Source: Burkholderiales bacterium (GTDB taxonomy: Bacteria > Pseudomonadota > Gammaproteobacteria > Burkholderiales > SG8-41). Taken from it: 64,000 nt of DNA. Positions 49,449 to 57,833 of this stretch are shown piece after piece. Numbering within the stretch: position 1 is the first letter of the stretch; every line of letters begins with the position of its first letter. Location: NCBI GenBank assembly GCA_036262035.1, contig DATAJS010000031.1, positions 62,001 to 126,000 on the forward strand, written 5' to 3'. The translations under genes were made by a program, and so were the position numbers. The notes below the pieces were generated by a model. The model was not told where the DNA came from, ran no database searches, and worked only from the letters and a program-made list of their open reading frames with translations.

Positions 49449-52199
49449 TCAATCGAAAGCATACTGGAAGTCGCCGTCGGCGACGGACAGGCGCACTCTC
49501 GACACCGGCTTGGCTTCGACCAGACGCGACAGGAACTCGCGGCTGATGTGCGGAAGCACGGTGTTCGTGAGGATCGCGTCGACCATGCGCCCGCCGCTCT
49601 CCACTTCGTTGCAGCGGCTCACGATGAGCTTCACCACTTCGTCGTCATACTCGAGCGGCAGCTTGTGGTTCTCCTTGACACGCTTTTGTATGCGGCCCAG
49701 CTGCAGTCGCACGATCGCTCCCATCATCTCGTCGGACAGCGGGTAGTACGGGATGACGACGAGGCGGCCGAGCAGCGCCGGCGGGAACACCTGCAGCAGC
49801 GGCTGGCGCAGCGCTTTGGCGAGCGACTCCGGATCGGGCATGAGCTCGGGGTCCTTGCACATGCTCATGATCAGATCGGAACCGGCGTTCGTCGTGAGCA
49901 GGATGATCGTGTTCTTGAAGTCGATGTAGCGCCCTTCGCCGTCCTCCATCCAGCCTTTGTCGAACACCTGGAAGAAGATCTCGTGCACGTCCGGATGCGC
50001 TTTCTCGACCTCGTCGAGCAGCACGACCGAGTACGGACGGCGGCGCACGGCCTCGGTGAGGATCCCGCCTTCGCCGTAGCCGACGTATCCCGGAGGCGCG
50101 CCTTTGAGCGTCGAGACGGTGTGCGCTTCCTGGAACTCGCTCATGTTGATCGTGATGACGTTCTGCTCGCCGCCGTAGAGCGCTTCGGCGAGCGCCAGCG
50201 CGGTCTCGGTCTTGCCCACGCCCGAAGTGCCGGCGAGCATGAACACGCCGATCGGCTTGTTCGGGTTGTCGAGCTTGGCGCGCGAAGTCTGGATGCGCTT
50301 GGCGATCATCTCCAGCCCGTGACGCTGGCCGATGACGCGCGCGTTGAGCGACTCGGCGAGCTTGAGCACGGTCTCGATCTCGTCCTTCACCATCCTGCCC
50401 ACCGGTATGCCGGTCCAGTCGGCGACGACCGAAGAGACCGCCTGCTCGTCGACGCTGGGCATGATGAGCGGCGTCTCACCCTGCAACTCGCGCAGCGCGT
50501 CCTGCGCCTTGTGCAGCTCGTTCAGCACCTCGGCGCGCTGCTCGGGCGTGAGCTCGGGCTGCTCGGCGGCGGCCGCAGGTTTGTCGGCGGCGGGAGCGGC
50601 CGGCGGCGCAGCGCTCGCCGCCGCCGGCGCGGCGGCTGCGCTGTCGACCGGCTTGCCGCCCGCGCGCAGCTTCTGCCGCAGCTCGAGGATGTTGTCGACG
50701 ATGCCTTTCTCCTTCTGCCAGCGCTCTTCGAGACCGACGAGGCGCTCGCGTTCGGCGCCGATCTTTTCCTCCGCGTCGCTGCGCCGGTTCGCGGCGTAGA
50801 TGCCGATCGCTTCTTCACGCCCGATGATCTCGAGCTCGGTCTCCAGCGACTCGATGCGGCGCCGGCAGTCTTCGACTTCGGGCGGCGTCGCGTGCTGGCT
50901 GATCGCGACGCGCGCGCACGCGGTATCGAGCAGGCTGACCGCTTTGTCGGGAAGCTGGCGCGCGGGAATGTAGCGGTGCGACAGGCGCACTGCGGCTTCG
51001 AGCGCTTCGTCGAGGAGCTGCACGCGGTGATGCTTCTCCAGCGTCGATGCGACGCCGCGCACCATGAGCAGCGCCTTGTGCTCGTCGGGCTCGTGAACCT
51101 GCACGGTCTGGAAGCGGCGGGTGAGCGCCGGGTCCTTCTCGAAGTACTTCTTGTATTCGGCCCACGTCGTCGCGGCGACGGTGCGCAGCGTGCCGCGCGC
51201 GAGCGCGGGCTTGAGCAGGTTCGCGGCGTCCCCCGTGCCGGCCGCGCCGCCCGCGCCGATCAGGGTGTGCGCCTCGTCGATGAAAAGGATGATCGGCTTC
51301 GGCGAAGCCTGCACTTCCTCGATCACCTGGCGCAGGCGGTTCTCGAACTCGCCTTTCATGCTGGCGCCGGCCTGCAACAGACCGATGTCGAGCGAGAGCA
51401 GCGACACTTCCTTCAGCGCCGGCGGCACGTCGCCCTTGGCGATGCGCAGCGCAAAGCCTTCGACGACCGCGGTCTTGCCCACGCCGGCCTCGCCGGTGAG
51501 GATCGGGTTGTTCTGGCGGCGGCGCATGAGGATGTCGACGATCTGCCGGATCTCCTCGTCGCGGCCGGTGATCGGATCGATCTCGCCTTTGCGCGCGCGC
51601 TCGGTGAGGTCGACCGCAAAGCGCTTCAGCGCTTCGTTCTTGCCCATCTGCGCCGGCGCCATCGCGCCGCTCGCTTCGCCCGGAGCGGCCATCGACGATC
51701 CGTCGGTCGCGCCGAGGTGCTCTTCGGGCGAGCCCGCGGTGATCTTCACGAAGTCGTCCATCAGCGCCTCGACCTTGATGCGGTCGAACTGCTTGGAGAT
51801 GTTGAGGAGGTTGTTGCGCAGCGACGGGGTCTTGAGCATGCCGACGACGATATGGCCGGTGCGCACGCGGTTCTCGCCGAAGGCCAGCGACCCGTAGACC
51901 CACGCGCGCTCGACGGCGTTCTCGAGCAGCATCGAGAGATCGGAGATCGACGTCGCGCCGCGCGGCAAACGGTCCAGCGCCTGCGTCATGTCGGCGGCGA
52001 GGCGCGAGTTGTCCACCTCGAAGTGCTTCAGGATGCGGTGCAGGTCGGAATCCTGTGTCTGCAGGATCTGCGTGAGCCAGTGCTCGAGCTCCACGTACGG
52101 GTTGCCGCGCAGCTTGCAGAAGACCGTGGCTCCTTCGATCGCCTTGTAGCCCAGGCTGTTGAGTTTTCCGAATAGTGCGACGCGGCTGATTTCGCTCAT
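49449..52199 (-). CDS. tssH: T6SS AAA+ ATPase ClpV
   Basis: A 916-residue ClpB-type disaggregase that pulls apart the contracted TssB/TssC sheath. The Clp N-domain (1-150) is followed by AAA-1 with Walker A GEAGVGKT (about 236-243) and IILFIDEAHT, a middle coiled-coil region with an Ala/Pro-rich insert, and AAA-2 with Walker A GTSGVGKT (about 656-663) and VVLLDEVEKAH. The start MSEISRVALFGKLNSLGYKA is the normal ClpV N terminus; upstream in-frame sequence belongs to tssG. It follows tssG by 23 bases. Confidence 0.96.
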   Translation of the reverse strand: MSEISRVALFGKLNSLGYKAIEGATVFCKLRGNPYVELEHWLTQILQTQDSDLHRILKHFEVDNSRLAADMTQALDRLPRGATSISDLSMLLENAVERAWVYGSLAFGENRVRTGHIVVGMLKTPSLRNNLLNISKQFDRIKVEALMDDFVKITAGSPEEHLGATDGSSMAAPGEASGAMAPAQMGKNEALKRFAVDLTERARKGEIDPITGRDEEIRQIVDILMRRRQNNPILTGEAGVGKTAVVEGFALRIAKGDVPPALKEVSLLSLDIGLLQAGASMKGEFENRLRQVIEEVQASPKPIILFIDEAHTLIGAGGAAGTGDAANLLKPALARGTLRTVAATTWAEYKKYFEKDPALTRRFQTVQVHEPDEHKALLMVRGVASTLEKHHRVQLLDEALEAAVRLSHRYIPARQLPDKAVSLLDTACARVAISQHATPPEVEDCRRRIESLETELEIIGREEAIGIYAANRRSDAEEKIGAERERLVGLEERWQKEKGIVDNILELRQKLRAGGKPVDSAAAAPAAASAAPPAAPAADKPAAAAEQPELTPEQRAEVLNELHKAQDALRELQGETPLIMPSVDEQAVSSVVADWTGIPVGRMVKDEIETVLKLAESLNARVIGQRHGLEMIAKRIQTSRAKLDNPNKPIGVFMLAGTSGVGKTETALALAEALYGGEQNVITINMSEFQEAHTVSTLKGAPPGYVGYGEGGILTEAVRRRPYSVVLLDEVEKAHPDVHEIFFQVFDKGWMEDGEGRYIDFKNTIILLTTNAGSDLIMSMCKDPELMPDPESLAKALRQPLLQVFPPALLGRLVVIPYYPLSDEMMGAIVRLQLGRIQKRVKENHKLPLEYDDEVVKLIVSRCNEVESGGRMVDAILTNTVLPHISREFLSRLVEAKPVSRVRLSVADGDFQYAFD

Positions 52200-52222
52200 G
52201 GCAGTGGCCTGTTCACGATAAG

Positions 52223-53398
52223 TTAAAAGGTTCCCGCGGGCGCGTTCGAGGCGTAGGCGGGATGTTTGGCACGTAAAAGCTCTTCGGGATCGAGCCGCAG
52301 GTCGTCGGCGTCGCGGGTGCGCGGCGCGCGCTTGCCGAGCCACGTCGTCCAGCCGAGGCGGCCGTACCGGCCGAGCCGTATCTTCGGCACTTCGGCGTGC
52401 CGCAGCACGAGGCGCAGGTCCCAGTCGAGCTCGAAGTTGATGTACTGCCGCACCCACGCGACGATCTTCGGCAGCGCGTTGCCGCCCGGCAGGAAGCTCT
52501 CGTACTGCTCGAGCGCGAGCGGCCCGATCCAGAGGCTGAACTTGTGCTGGCGGTCCCACACCCTCGATCCGAGCATCGCGCCGGCGCCGAGCGAGCCCGC
52601 TTTGGCGCCGAGCCGCGTGCGATCGTGGACGGGCAGCGTGAGCCAGTGGCCGACGAACTGCTCGACGCGCACCGGAATGCGGAAGAAGCCGGAGAGCAGC
52701 GCGGCGAGCCCGTCGGCGTTGCGCACGTGGCGCGCGAGCAATCCGGAGTAAAAGAGCTTCGCGTGATCGGGCAGCGCGTCGCGCTTGAGCACGCTCGGTA
52801 TGCCGATGCCGATGAGCGCGCCGGAATAGCCCGCGAAGCGGTCCGCGTGCGGACGGTCGAGGCTGACGGTCGGCTGCGCCTGCGCCCACGCGCGGTAAAA
52901 CATCGACACGAATCGATGGTGGAAGATGTCGAGGAAGCGCGCGAAGGTGCGGTCCCCGCCGTGCATCTGGCGCTCGCGCGCGTACTCGGTCAGGTGCAGC
53001 GGCAGCGGACCATTGGGCCCGAGCAGTCCGAAGAAGCGCACTTCCAGGCGCGGATAGCGCGAGTTGTCGTTCGGCGGCGTGAATGACGACAGGGTCGCAG
53101 GCGCGAAGGTGAGCGCGGGTTCCTGCGCGAATCGGACCGGATCGTCGGCGGGTCGCAGCGACGTGCCGATGCGCGGCTTCTCCGGAAACAGCGACTCGAT
53201 ACGCCGCAGGACCTGGAAGAAATCGTAGTGGAACGGCTGCGCTTCGAGCGACCGGAAGAGGTCGGCGCGCTTTTGCGCGAACGCGCGCTCGCGATCGGCG
53301 CGCAGCGGCATCGCGCCGAGCGGGAGCTCGATCGCCGCGGACGGCATCTCGGGCAGCGCGGGCGCGTCGCCGTTCAGAGTATCGGCCGTTGCCCGCAT
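52223..53398 (-). CDS. tssG: T6SS baseplate protein TssG
   Basis: A 391-residue cytoplasmic baseplate wedge protein (ImpH/VasB family). Landmarks are FHYDFFQVLRRIESLFP, RIGTSLRPADDPVRFAQEP, FGLLGPNGPLPLHLTEYARER and RFLDIFHHRFVSMFYRAW. It forms the wedge with TssF and TssE. The ATG at 53398 lies 25 bases inside the tssF end, so translation is coupled. Confidence 0.95.
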   Translation of the reverse strand: MRATADTLNGDAPALPEMPSAAIELPLGAMPLRADRERAFAQKRADLFRSLEAQPFHYDFFQVLRRIESLFPEKPRIGTSLRPADDPVRFAQEPALTFAPATLSSFTPPNDNSRYPRLEVRFFGLLGPNGPLPLHLTEYARERQMHGGDRTFARFLDIFHHRFVSMFYRAWAQAQPTVSLDRPHADRFAGYSGALIGIGIPSVLKRDALPDHAKLFYSGLLARHVRNADGLAALLSGFFRIPVRVEQFVGHWLTLPVHDRTRLGAKAGSLGAGAMLGSRVWDRQHKFSLWIGPLALEQYESFLPGGNALPKIVAWVRQYINFELDWDLRLVLRHAEVPKIRLGRYGRLGWTTWLGKRAPRTRDADDLRLDPEELLRAKHPAYASNAPAGTF

Positions 53399-55248
53399 CG
53401 CGGCACCCAACGCATGATCGGTCCCCGCGCGAGCGAGCGCAGGGCGGTCTCGGTGAACGAATTGATCGCGACGTGGCGCGAGAAGAACTGCTCCATCACG
53501 GAACCGAAAAGGAACGCGCTCCCGCCCTGGAACGCGAGCTCGTCGACCTCGAGCTCCACTTCGATGCCTCGCCCGTAGGCGATGCGCCCGACGTACGGCA
53601 GCCTCCGCACCGACCGTTTGGTGCGCACGCTGCGCACGCCGTCGATCTGCCGCTTCATCGCCGTGTCGGCGCTCGCCGCGTAGAGCGACAGGATCTCGCG
53701 CAGCGCCGCAGCGCCGTCGGATTCGCTCGAATCGAGCAGCGACAGATAGTTGAGCGACAGATGGCTGATGAATCGCCATGCGAGCGCGCCCTCACCGAGC
53801 GGCGCGAGCGGCTTGGAGGGTCCTTTGACGCAGCGGATCGCCGCCACCGGCGCGGCCGAGCCGAGCGTGAAATCGGTCTTGCCCACGTGCAGCGGCATCT
53901 GCAGGGGCAGGTCGCGATTGGTGCACAGCGCGGTCACCGCGAGCTGCCGCAGGTCGGTCTTGTACGGCGCCTCGCGCGAATCGACGAGCGAGAGGAACAC
54001 TTCGGTGCCGACGTAGCTCGTGCGCAGTCCCGTCTGCTTCTGGTGCTCGGACAGCAGCCTCGGCTCGCGATGGGAGACGTAGTACGCGGGCCTGCGCACG
54101 TCCTCGGTGTGGAACGCGGAGTAGAACGGATGGAACGTCTGCTCGCTGTCGACGCCGATGCCGTAGCCGGTCACGCCGGTGACCTCGTACACCTCGAAGT
54201 CCATCGGCCGGGTCCGGTCCGGGACGACGTGATGCATGCTCACGCTGTCGGACAGGTGGATGCGGTCGGCGCGCTTGGGAAAGAGATTGATCGCCGGCGC
54301 GCAGAAGAGCTGGAAGTTGGCCGCGTCGACGACGCTTTCGAGCGAAGGATCGCCGCGCTCGAAGAGGAGCGCGATCTCGAGCTCGTTGCCGGCATGGCGG
54401 CGCACCGCGGATCCCAGTTCCTCGATGTCGAAGAAGCAGAAGCGCTGGGGAAAAGCGAAGTACTCCTGCAGCAGGCGATAGCCCTGGAAGCTGCGCAGCG
54501 TGACCGGCAGCAGCGCCTCCTCGTCGGCGAAGCCCGCGGGCTTCACGCACTCGGCCGACAGGAGCTCATGCCATGGCGCGGGCTGCGGCAGCGGCCGGAC
54601 GATGCCGCCGATGCACGCACCGTGACAAAGCTCGTAGAGCTTGTAGGCGGCTTCGTCGGCGCCCGAGATGAACACGCGCAGGCGGTCGAGCTCGAGCTTG
54701 TTGAACGGGAGCCCGCCGGTCGAGCGCAGCCGCAGGCGCACGCCGCCTTTCACGCGCTGGCCAGCGCCGAGCGCGCCCAGCGGCAGGTCGGGCGCGAAGG
54801 AGAAGTACTCGGCGCCGGTGATCTCGAGGGGCCAGAGTGTCACGTCGTGTGCGGTGCGGAACTCGCACGCCGTCTTGTCGCCGCGGCCGGTCTGGGCCTG
54901 CAGCGAGCTGCCGCGCGGCACGACGAACCCCTTGGCGAGGTTGGCATCGTCCAGCTGCGGCTCGATCCGCGCGACGAGCATCGCCGGCATCGGCGCGAGA
55001 TAGTTGGGATAGACGATCTCGAGCAGCCGCTGTGTGAAGCGCGGGAACTCGGCGTCGATCTTGAGCTGCACGCGCGCAGCCATGAACGCCACACCTTCGA
55101 GCAGCCGCTCGACGTAGGGATCGGTGACCTCGATCCCTTCCATGCCCAACCGCGCCGCGATCTTCGGGAACTGCTTGGAGAACTCCGCGCCCACTTCGCG
55201 CAGGTGCTGAAGCTCCTGGTTGTAATAGCGGAGGAGCCGTGGATCCAT
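53374..55248 (-). CDS. tssF: T6SS baseplate protein TssF
   Basis: A 624-residue protein (ImpG/VasA family), the largest baseplate wedge subunit. The N terminus is canonical: MDPRLLRYYNQELQHLREVG, FPKIAARLGM, DPYVERLLEGVAFMAARVQ and FTQRLLEIVYPNYLAPMPAM. The C-terminal part includes RYVSHREPRLLS-like and SLLDSSESDG regions. Start overlaps the tssE stop; stop overlaps the tssG start. Length is normal. Confidence 0.95.
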   Translation of the reverse strand: MDPRLLRYYNQELQHLREVGAEFSKQFPKIAARLGMEGIEVTDPYVERLLEGVAFMAARVQLKIDAEFPRFTQRLLEIVYPNYLAPMPAMLVARIEPQLDDANLAKGFVVPRGSSLQAQTGRGDKTACEFRTAHDVTLWPLEITGAEYFSFAPDLPLGALGAGQRVKGGVRLRLRSTGGLPFNKLELDRLRVFISGADEAAYKLYELCHGACIGGIVRPLPQPAPWHELLSAECVKPAGFADEEALLPVTLRSFQGYRLLQEYFAFPQRFCFFDIEELGSAVRRHAGNELEIALLFERGDPSLESVVDAANFQLFCAPAINLFPKRADRIHLSDSVSMHHVVPDRTRPMDFEVYEVTGVTGYGIGVDSEQTFHPFYSAFHTEDVRRPAYYVSHREPRLLSEHQKQTGLRTSYVGTEVFLSLVDSREAPYKTDLRQLAVTALCTNRDLPLQMPLHVGKTDFTLGSAAPVAAIRCVKGPSKPLAPLGEGALAWRFISHLSLNYLSLLDSSESDGAAALREILSLYAASADTAMKRQIDGVRSVRTKRSVRRLPYVGRIAYGRGIEVELEVDELAFQGGSAFLFGSVMEQFFSRHVAINSFTETALRSLARGPIMRWVPRCGQRPIL

Positions 55249-55766
55249 CAGCGCGAGCCGCCGTCGATGTCGTGGATGTGGACTTCGCCGGTCTCGAGAT
55301 CGAGGTCGGTGCGCAGCAGCATCTCCAGCGGGATCGGGTGCGCCCACAGCGAGCCGCGGATCTCTATGCTGACCACGTTGTGCTGGTTGAGCTCGTTCTC
55401 GGACATGATCGCGTGCACTTCGAGCGTGTGCGGCAGGATGCGCGGCTCGAAGAACAGGATCGCCCTGCGGATGCGGTCCTCGAGGTCGAGCACGTCGAGC
55501 GTCGATGCGGTTTCGCCGGAAAGGGCGGGCAGGCCGTAGTTGACGACCGAGCCTTCGACGTGGTCGAGCCCGGCGAGCTCGTCGGGCTCCGCCATGCGCA
55601 CTGCGTTGAGCAGCCAGGCCATGTCGCGCAGGACACCCTGGCGGAAGCGGTTCTTGTTGATGACTCTCGCTTCGCGCGGCTCAGGCTGCCGGTTGTCGGG
55701 ATCGTCGTCGGTCAGGCGGTCCAGCAGGGCCGGCTGCAGGCGCTCGCGTGAAACAAGCTCGGCCAT
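55248..55766 (-). CDS. tssE: T6SS baseplate protein TssE (gp25-like)
   Basis: A 172-residue lysozyme-like gp25 homologue that starts sheath polymerisation. Family features are LQPALLDRLTDDDP, RQGVLRDMAWLLNAVR, SVVNYGLPALSG, the short EDRIRRAILFFEPRIL helix (the conserved E-x-x-I region) and a C-terminal strand SLWAHPIPLEMLLRTDLDLE. The ATG at 55766 lies 6 bases after the tagJ stop. Confidence 0.93.
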   Translation of the reverse strand: MAELVSRERLQPALLDRLTDDDPDNRQPEPREARVINKNRFRQGVLRDMAWLLNAVRMAEPDELAGLDHVEGSVVNYGLPALSGETASTLDVLDLEDRIRRAILFFEPRILPHTLEVHAIMSENELNQHNVVSIEIRGSLWAHPIPLEMLLRTDLDLETGEVHIHDIDGGSR

Positions 55767-55772
55767 TTAGGA

Positions 55773-56597
55773 TCACTGTGAGGCATCAGCGGCCGGGGCT
55801 GGGTTCAGCGCGATCTCCCGCACGTCCATCAGCGAGACCTCGCCCCCGTCGGTCGAGAGCACGCGCTGCCCGATGCCGCAGAAGAACTCGGGACGGCGCT
55901 CCTCCCACGTGGTCTTGCGCGCGAGCAGCAGCGCGCCGTCTTCCTGCTTCTCGGTGTCGGGATAGCGCGTCGGGACGAGCGCGTAGGCCTCCCCGCCGTT
56001 CTCGAGCAGCAGGTGCGCCGGGGTCCACACGACGTCACGCAGGTCCTCGGGTTCCTCGATCTCGACGCGCATGAGGCGGTTGAAAGGCACCCAGTAATAG
56101 CGTCCGTTGATGACCGCTTCGAGCACCGGGCCGAGCCGCATGTCGGCGTCGGCGATCCACTCGAACGGTTGGCCGTTCAGCGTTCCGGACGTCGCCGGCG
56201 CCTCTTCGAAGGCGCGCGCGCGCAGCGCATCGGATTCCTTCATCTGGCCTTGGCCCGTCAGCAGCAGCGACTCGATCAGCAGCGCCAGCCACTGCTCGGG
56301 CTGGCCGAAGACCATCGGAGATTTGTTGCCGGCGAAAACCTGCGCGCGCAGCACCTCGCAGCGCACCGCCTCGCGGTAGGTCTGCACCATCGCGAGCGTC
56401 GACGCGTCGAGGTTGGCGCCGACCTCGAGCTGGTTGAGCGCGCGCTCCCACTGCCCGAGCACCGACAGGAGCTGAAAGAGGAAGACGCGCAGCTTGGGGT
56501 CGTTCGATTTGCCGCGGATCTCCTCCTGCAGCAGCTTCAACGCAGCATGCGGGTCCCCGTCGCGCAGCGACTGTTCGGCTCGACTAGCGCTCGCCAT
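55773..56597 (-). CDS. tagJ: T6SS accessory protein TagJ (ImpE/SciE)
   Basis: A 274-residue cytoplasmic protein of the ImpE family. The N-terminal helical region has TPR-like character (AEQSLRDGDPHAALKLLQEE, LLSVLGQWERALNQLEVGA). The C-terminal half has the conserved FEWIADADMRLGPVLEAVING and RVLSTDGGEVSLMDVRE. TagJ binds the TssB N terminus in other systems and may help ClpV recycle the sheath. It sits between hcp and tssE, as usual. Confidence 0.92.
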   Translation of the reverse strand: MASASRAEQSLRDGDPHAALKLLQEEIRGKSNDPKLRVFLFQLLSVLGQWERALNQLEVGANLDASTLAMVQTYREAVRCEVLRAQVFAGNKSPMVFGQPEQWLALLIESLLLTGQGQMKESDALRARAFEEAPATSGTLNGQPFEWIADADMRLGPVLEAVINGRYYWVPFNRLMRVEIEEPEDLRDVVWTPAHLLLENGGEAYALVPTRYPDTEKQEDGALLLARKTTWEERRPEFFCGIGQRVLSTDGGEVSLMDVREIALNPAPAADASQ

Positions 56598-56630
56598 GAT
56601 TTTTTTCCTGTTCGGCTGAAGTGGCGCGGC

Positions 56631-57113
56631 TCATGCGGGAGTATGCGTGTCGGCCGAGAAGCTGGTCGCGCCGCGCGAGGCGCCTTCATTGCCCTGCGGC
56701 GTGTAGTCGACGGTGATCCGCTGGAACGCGAAATTGACGCGCTCCACGACTTCGGTGTTCTCGGTGTCGAGCCCGATGTGGGTGATGCGCGCGTTCTCGA
56801 GCGCGATCTTGAGGTATTCGAGCGGATCGCTGCCGGCCTTGCGCACGGTCAGCAAGACTTTCCTGATCAGCTCGTTGGAGCGCATGCTCGACATGAGCGC
56901 GGTGGACGCCATGTCGATCTTCTTCACCACGCGCAGCTCGTCGAGCGTGGCCCTGCTGCTGGGTCCGGCGGCGGCCATCGCCGAGCGCGAGCTCATCGCC
57001 CACGACCAGCTCAGCACGTCGATCTCGCCCTTGTGCTTGAGGTCGCCGGCTTCGCCCTTGACCACGCCCGTGCGCGCGGTCTCGACCTTGAGGAACATGT
57101 CACCGATAGCCAT
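56631..57113 (-). CDS. tssD: T6SS tube protein Hcp (copy 2)
   Basis: A 160-residue Hcp-family hexamer subunit: DMFLKVETARTGVVKGEAGD, DVLSWSWAMSS, MSSMRSNELIRKVLLTVRKA and ERVNFAFQRITVDYTPQGN. It differs clearly from copy 1: GDMFLKVE start, an SRSAMAAAGPSSRA insert and a Ser/Thr/His C-terminal tail (FSADTHTPA). It may form a different tube or carry other cargo. It is separated from copy 1 by 149 bases that include two strong hairpins. Confidence 0.93.
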   Translation of the reverse strand: MAIGDMFLKVETARTGVVKGEAGDLKHKGEIDVLSWSWAMSSRSAMAAAGPSSRATLDELRVVKKIDMASTALMSSMRSNELIRKVLLTVRKAGSDPLEYLKIALENARITHIGLDTENTEVVERVNFAFQRITVDYTPQGNEGASRGATSFSADTHTPA

Positions 57114-57193
57114 GGGAGAAGCCTACGCCGCAGATAAGAATTCTTCTGAAGTGTTCGATCGTCTCGGCGATCGAGAGCCAGTACAAGCAACGC

Positions 57194-57249
57194 GAGCCGT
57201 GCGCCCGCACGGCTCGGCAACGCGACGGACGGGCGTGGCGGCCCGTCCG
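57194..57249. promoter_or_regulatory. Twin GC hairpins between the two hcp genes
   Basis: Hairpin 1 is GAGCCGTGC (57194-57202) with GCACGGCTC (57207-57215), loop GCCC. Hairpin 2 is CGGACGGGC (57226-57234) with GCCCGTCCG (57241-57249), 6-base loop. Both stems are perfect 9-mers directly downstream of the hcp copy 1 stop. They could protect the abundant upstream mRNA or partly terminate it. No T-run follows. Confidence 0.6.
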
Positions 57250-57262
57250 CACGCCCGAAGGA

Positions 57263-57745
57263 TCACTCCTTCGCGTTCTCCTGGATGTTGTACACGAACT
57301 CGCCGGCCGGCGTGCCGCTGCCGTCGGGCTTCTGCTCCTGGTACTCGATCTTGAACTTGCCGAAGTTCAGCGTGACGTTCTCGGTGAGACGGTCTTCCCC
57401 GCCGCTGCCGCCGGTGCTCACTGCGGTGACGAGGATCGGCTCGATCGTGATCTTGATGTACTCGAGCGGCTTCTCGCCGGCCTTGCGGACGTAGAGCGTG
57501 CCATCCTTGATGTGCTTGCCGGTGGCGAGGTGCATCATCAGCGCCGCCGTCGACTTGTCGACGTACTTGGTGACCGAGATGTCCTGCACGTTGACCTTGC
57601 CGGCGCCGCCGCCCCCGCCGGCGTGGAACGAGCCCGACTGGCTCATGCCCCAGCTCCAGGCCAGCACGTCGATCGTCTCCTTGTGCTTCTGGTCCTTCGC
57701 CTCGCCCTTGATACCGTCAAGCTTGAGAAACATGTCAACAGCCAT
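57263..57745 (-). CDS. tssD: T6SS tube protein Hcp (copy 1)
   Basis: A 160-residue Hcp: MAVDMFLKLDGIKGEAKDQK, IDVLAWSWGMSQSGSFHAGG (glycine-rich loop), KYVDKSTAALMMHLATGKH, GTLYVRKAGEKPLEYIKI, VTLNFGKFKIEYQEQ. This is the classical form and lies directly behind tssBC with AAAGGAGAG before the ATG, so it is probably the main tube subunit. Hcp hexamers stack into the tube inside the sheath and carry small effectors in the lumen. Confidence 0.95.
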   Translation of the reverse strand: MAVDMFLKLDGIKGEAKDQKHKETIDVLAWSWGMSQSGSFHAGGGGGAGKVNVQDISVTKYVDKSTAALMMHLATGKHIKDGTLYVRKAGEKPLEYIKITIEPILVTAVSTGGSGGEDRLTENVTLNFGKFKIEYQEQKPDGSGTPAGEFVYNIQENAKE

Positions 57746-57833
57746 TGCGCTCTCCTTTCGGATTGTTGTGGACTGCAGCGAGCGTAGCTGCGGCCCCGGT
57801 CAGATGAGTCTTGTTATTCCAGCGAACGTTTGA

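Noticed and set aside
52200-52889. Extension of the clpV reading frame 230 codons upstream.
   Set aside because: It lies inside tssG in another frame; the canonical ClpV start MSEISRVALFGKL is at 52199.
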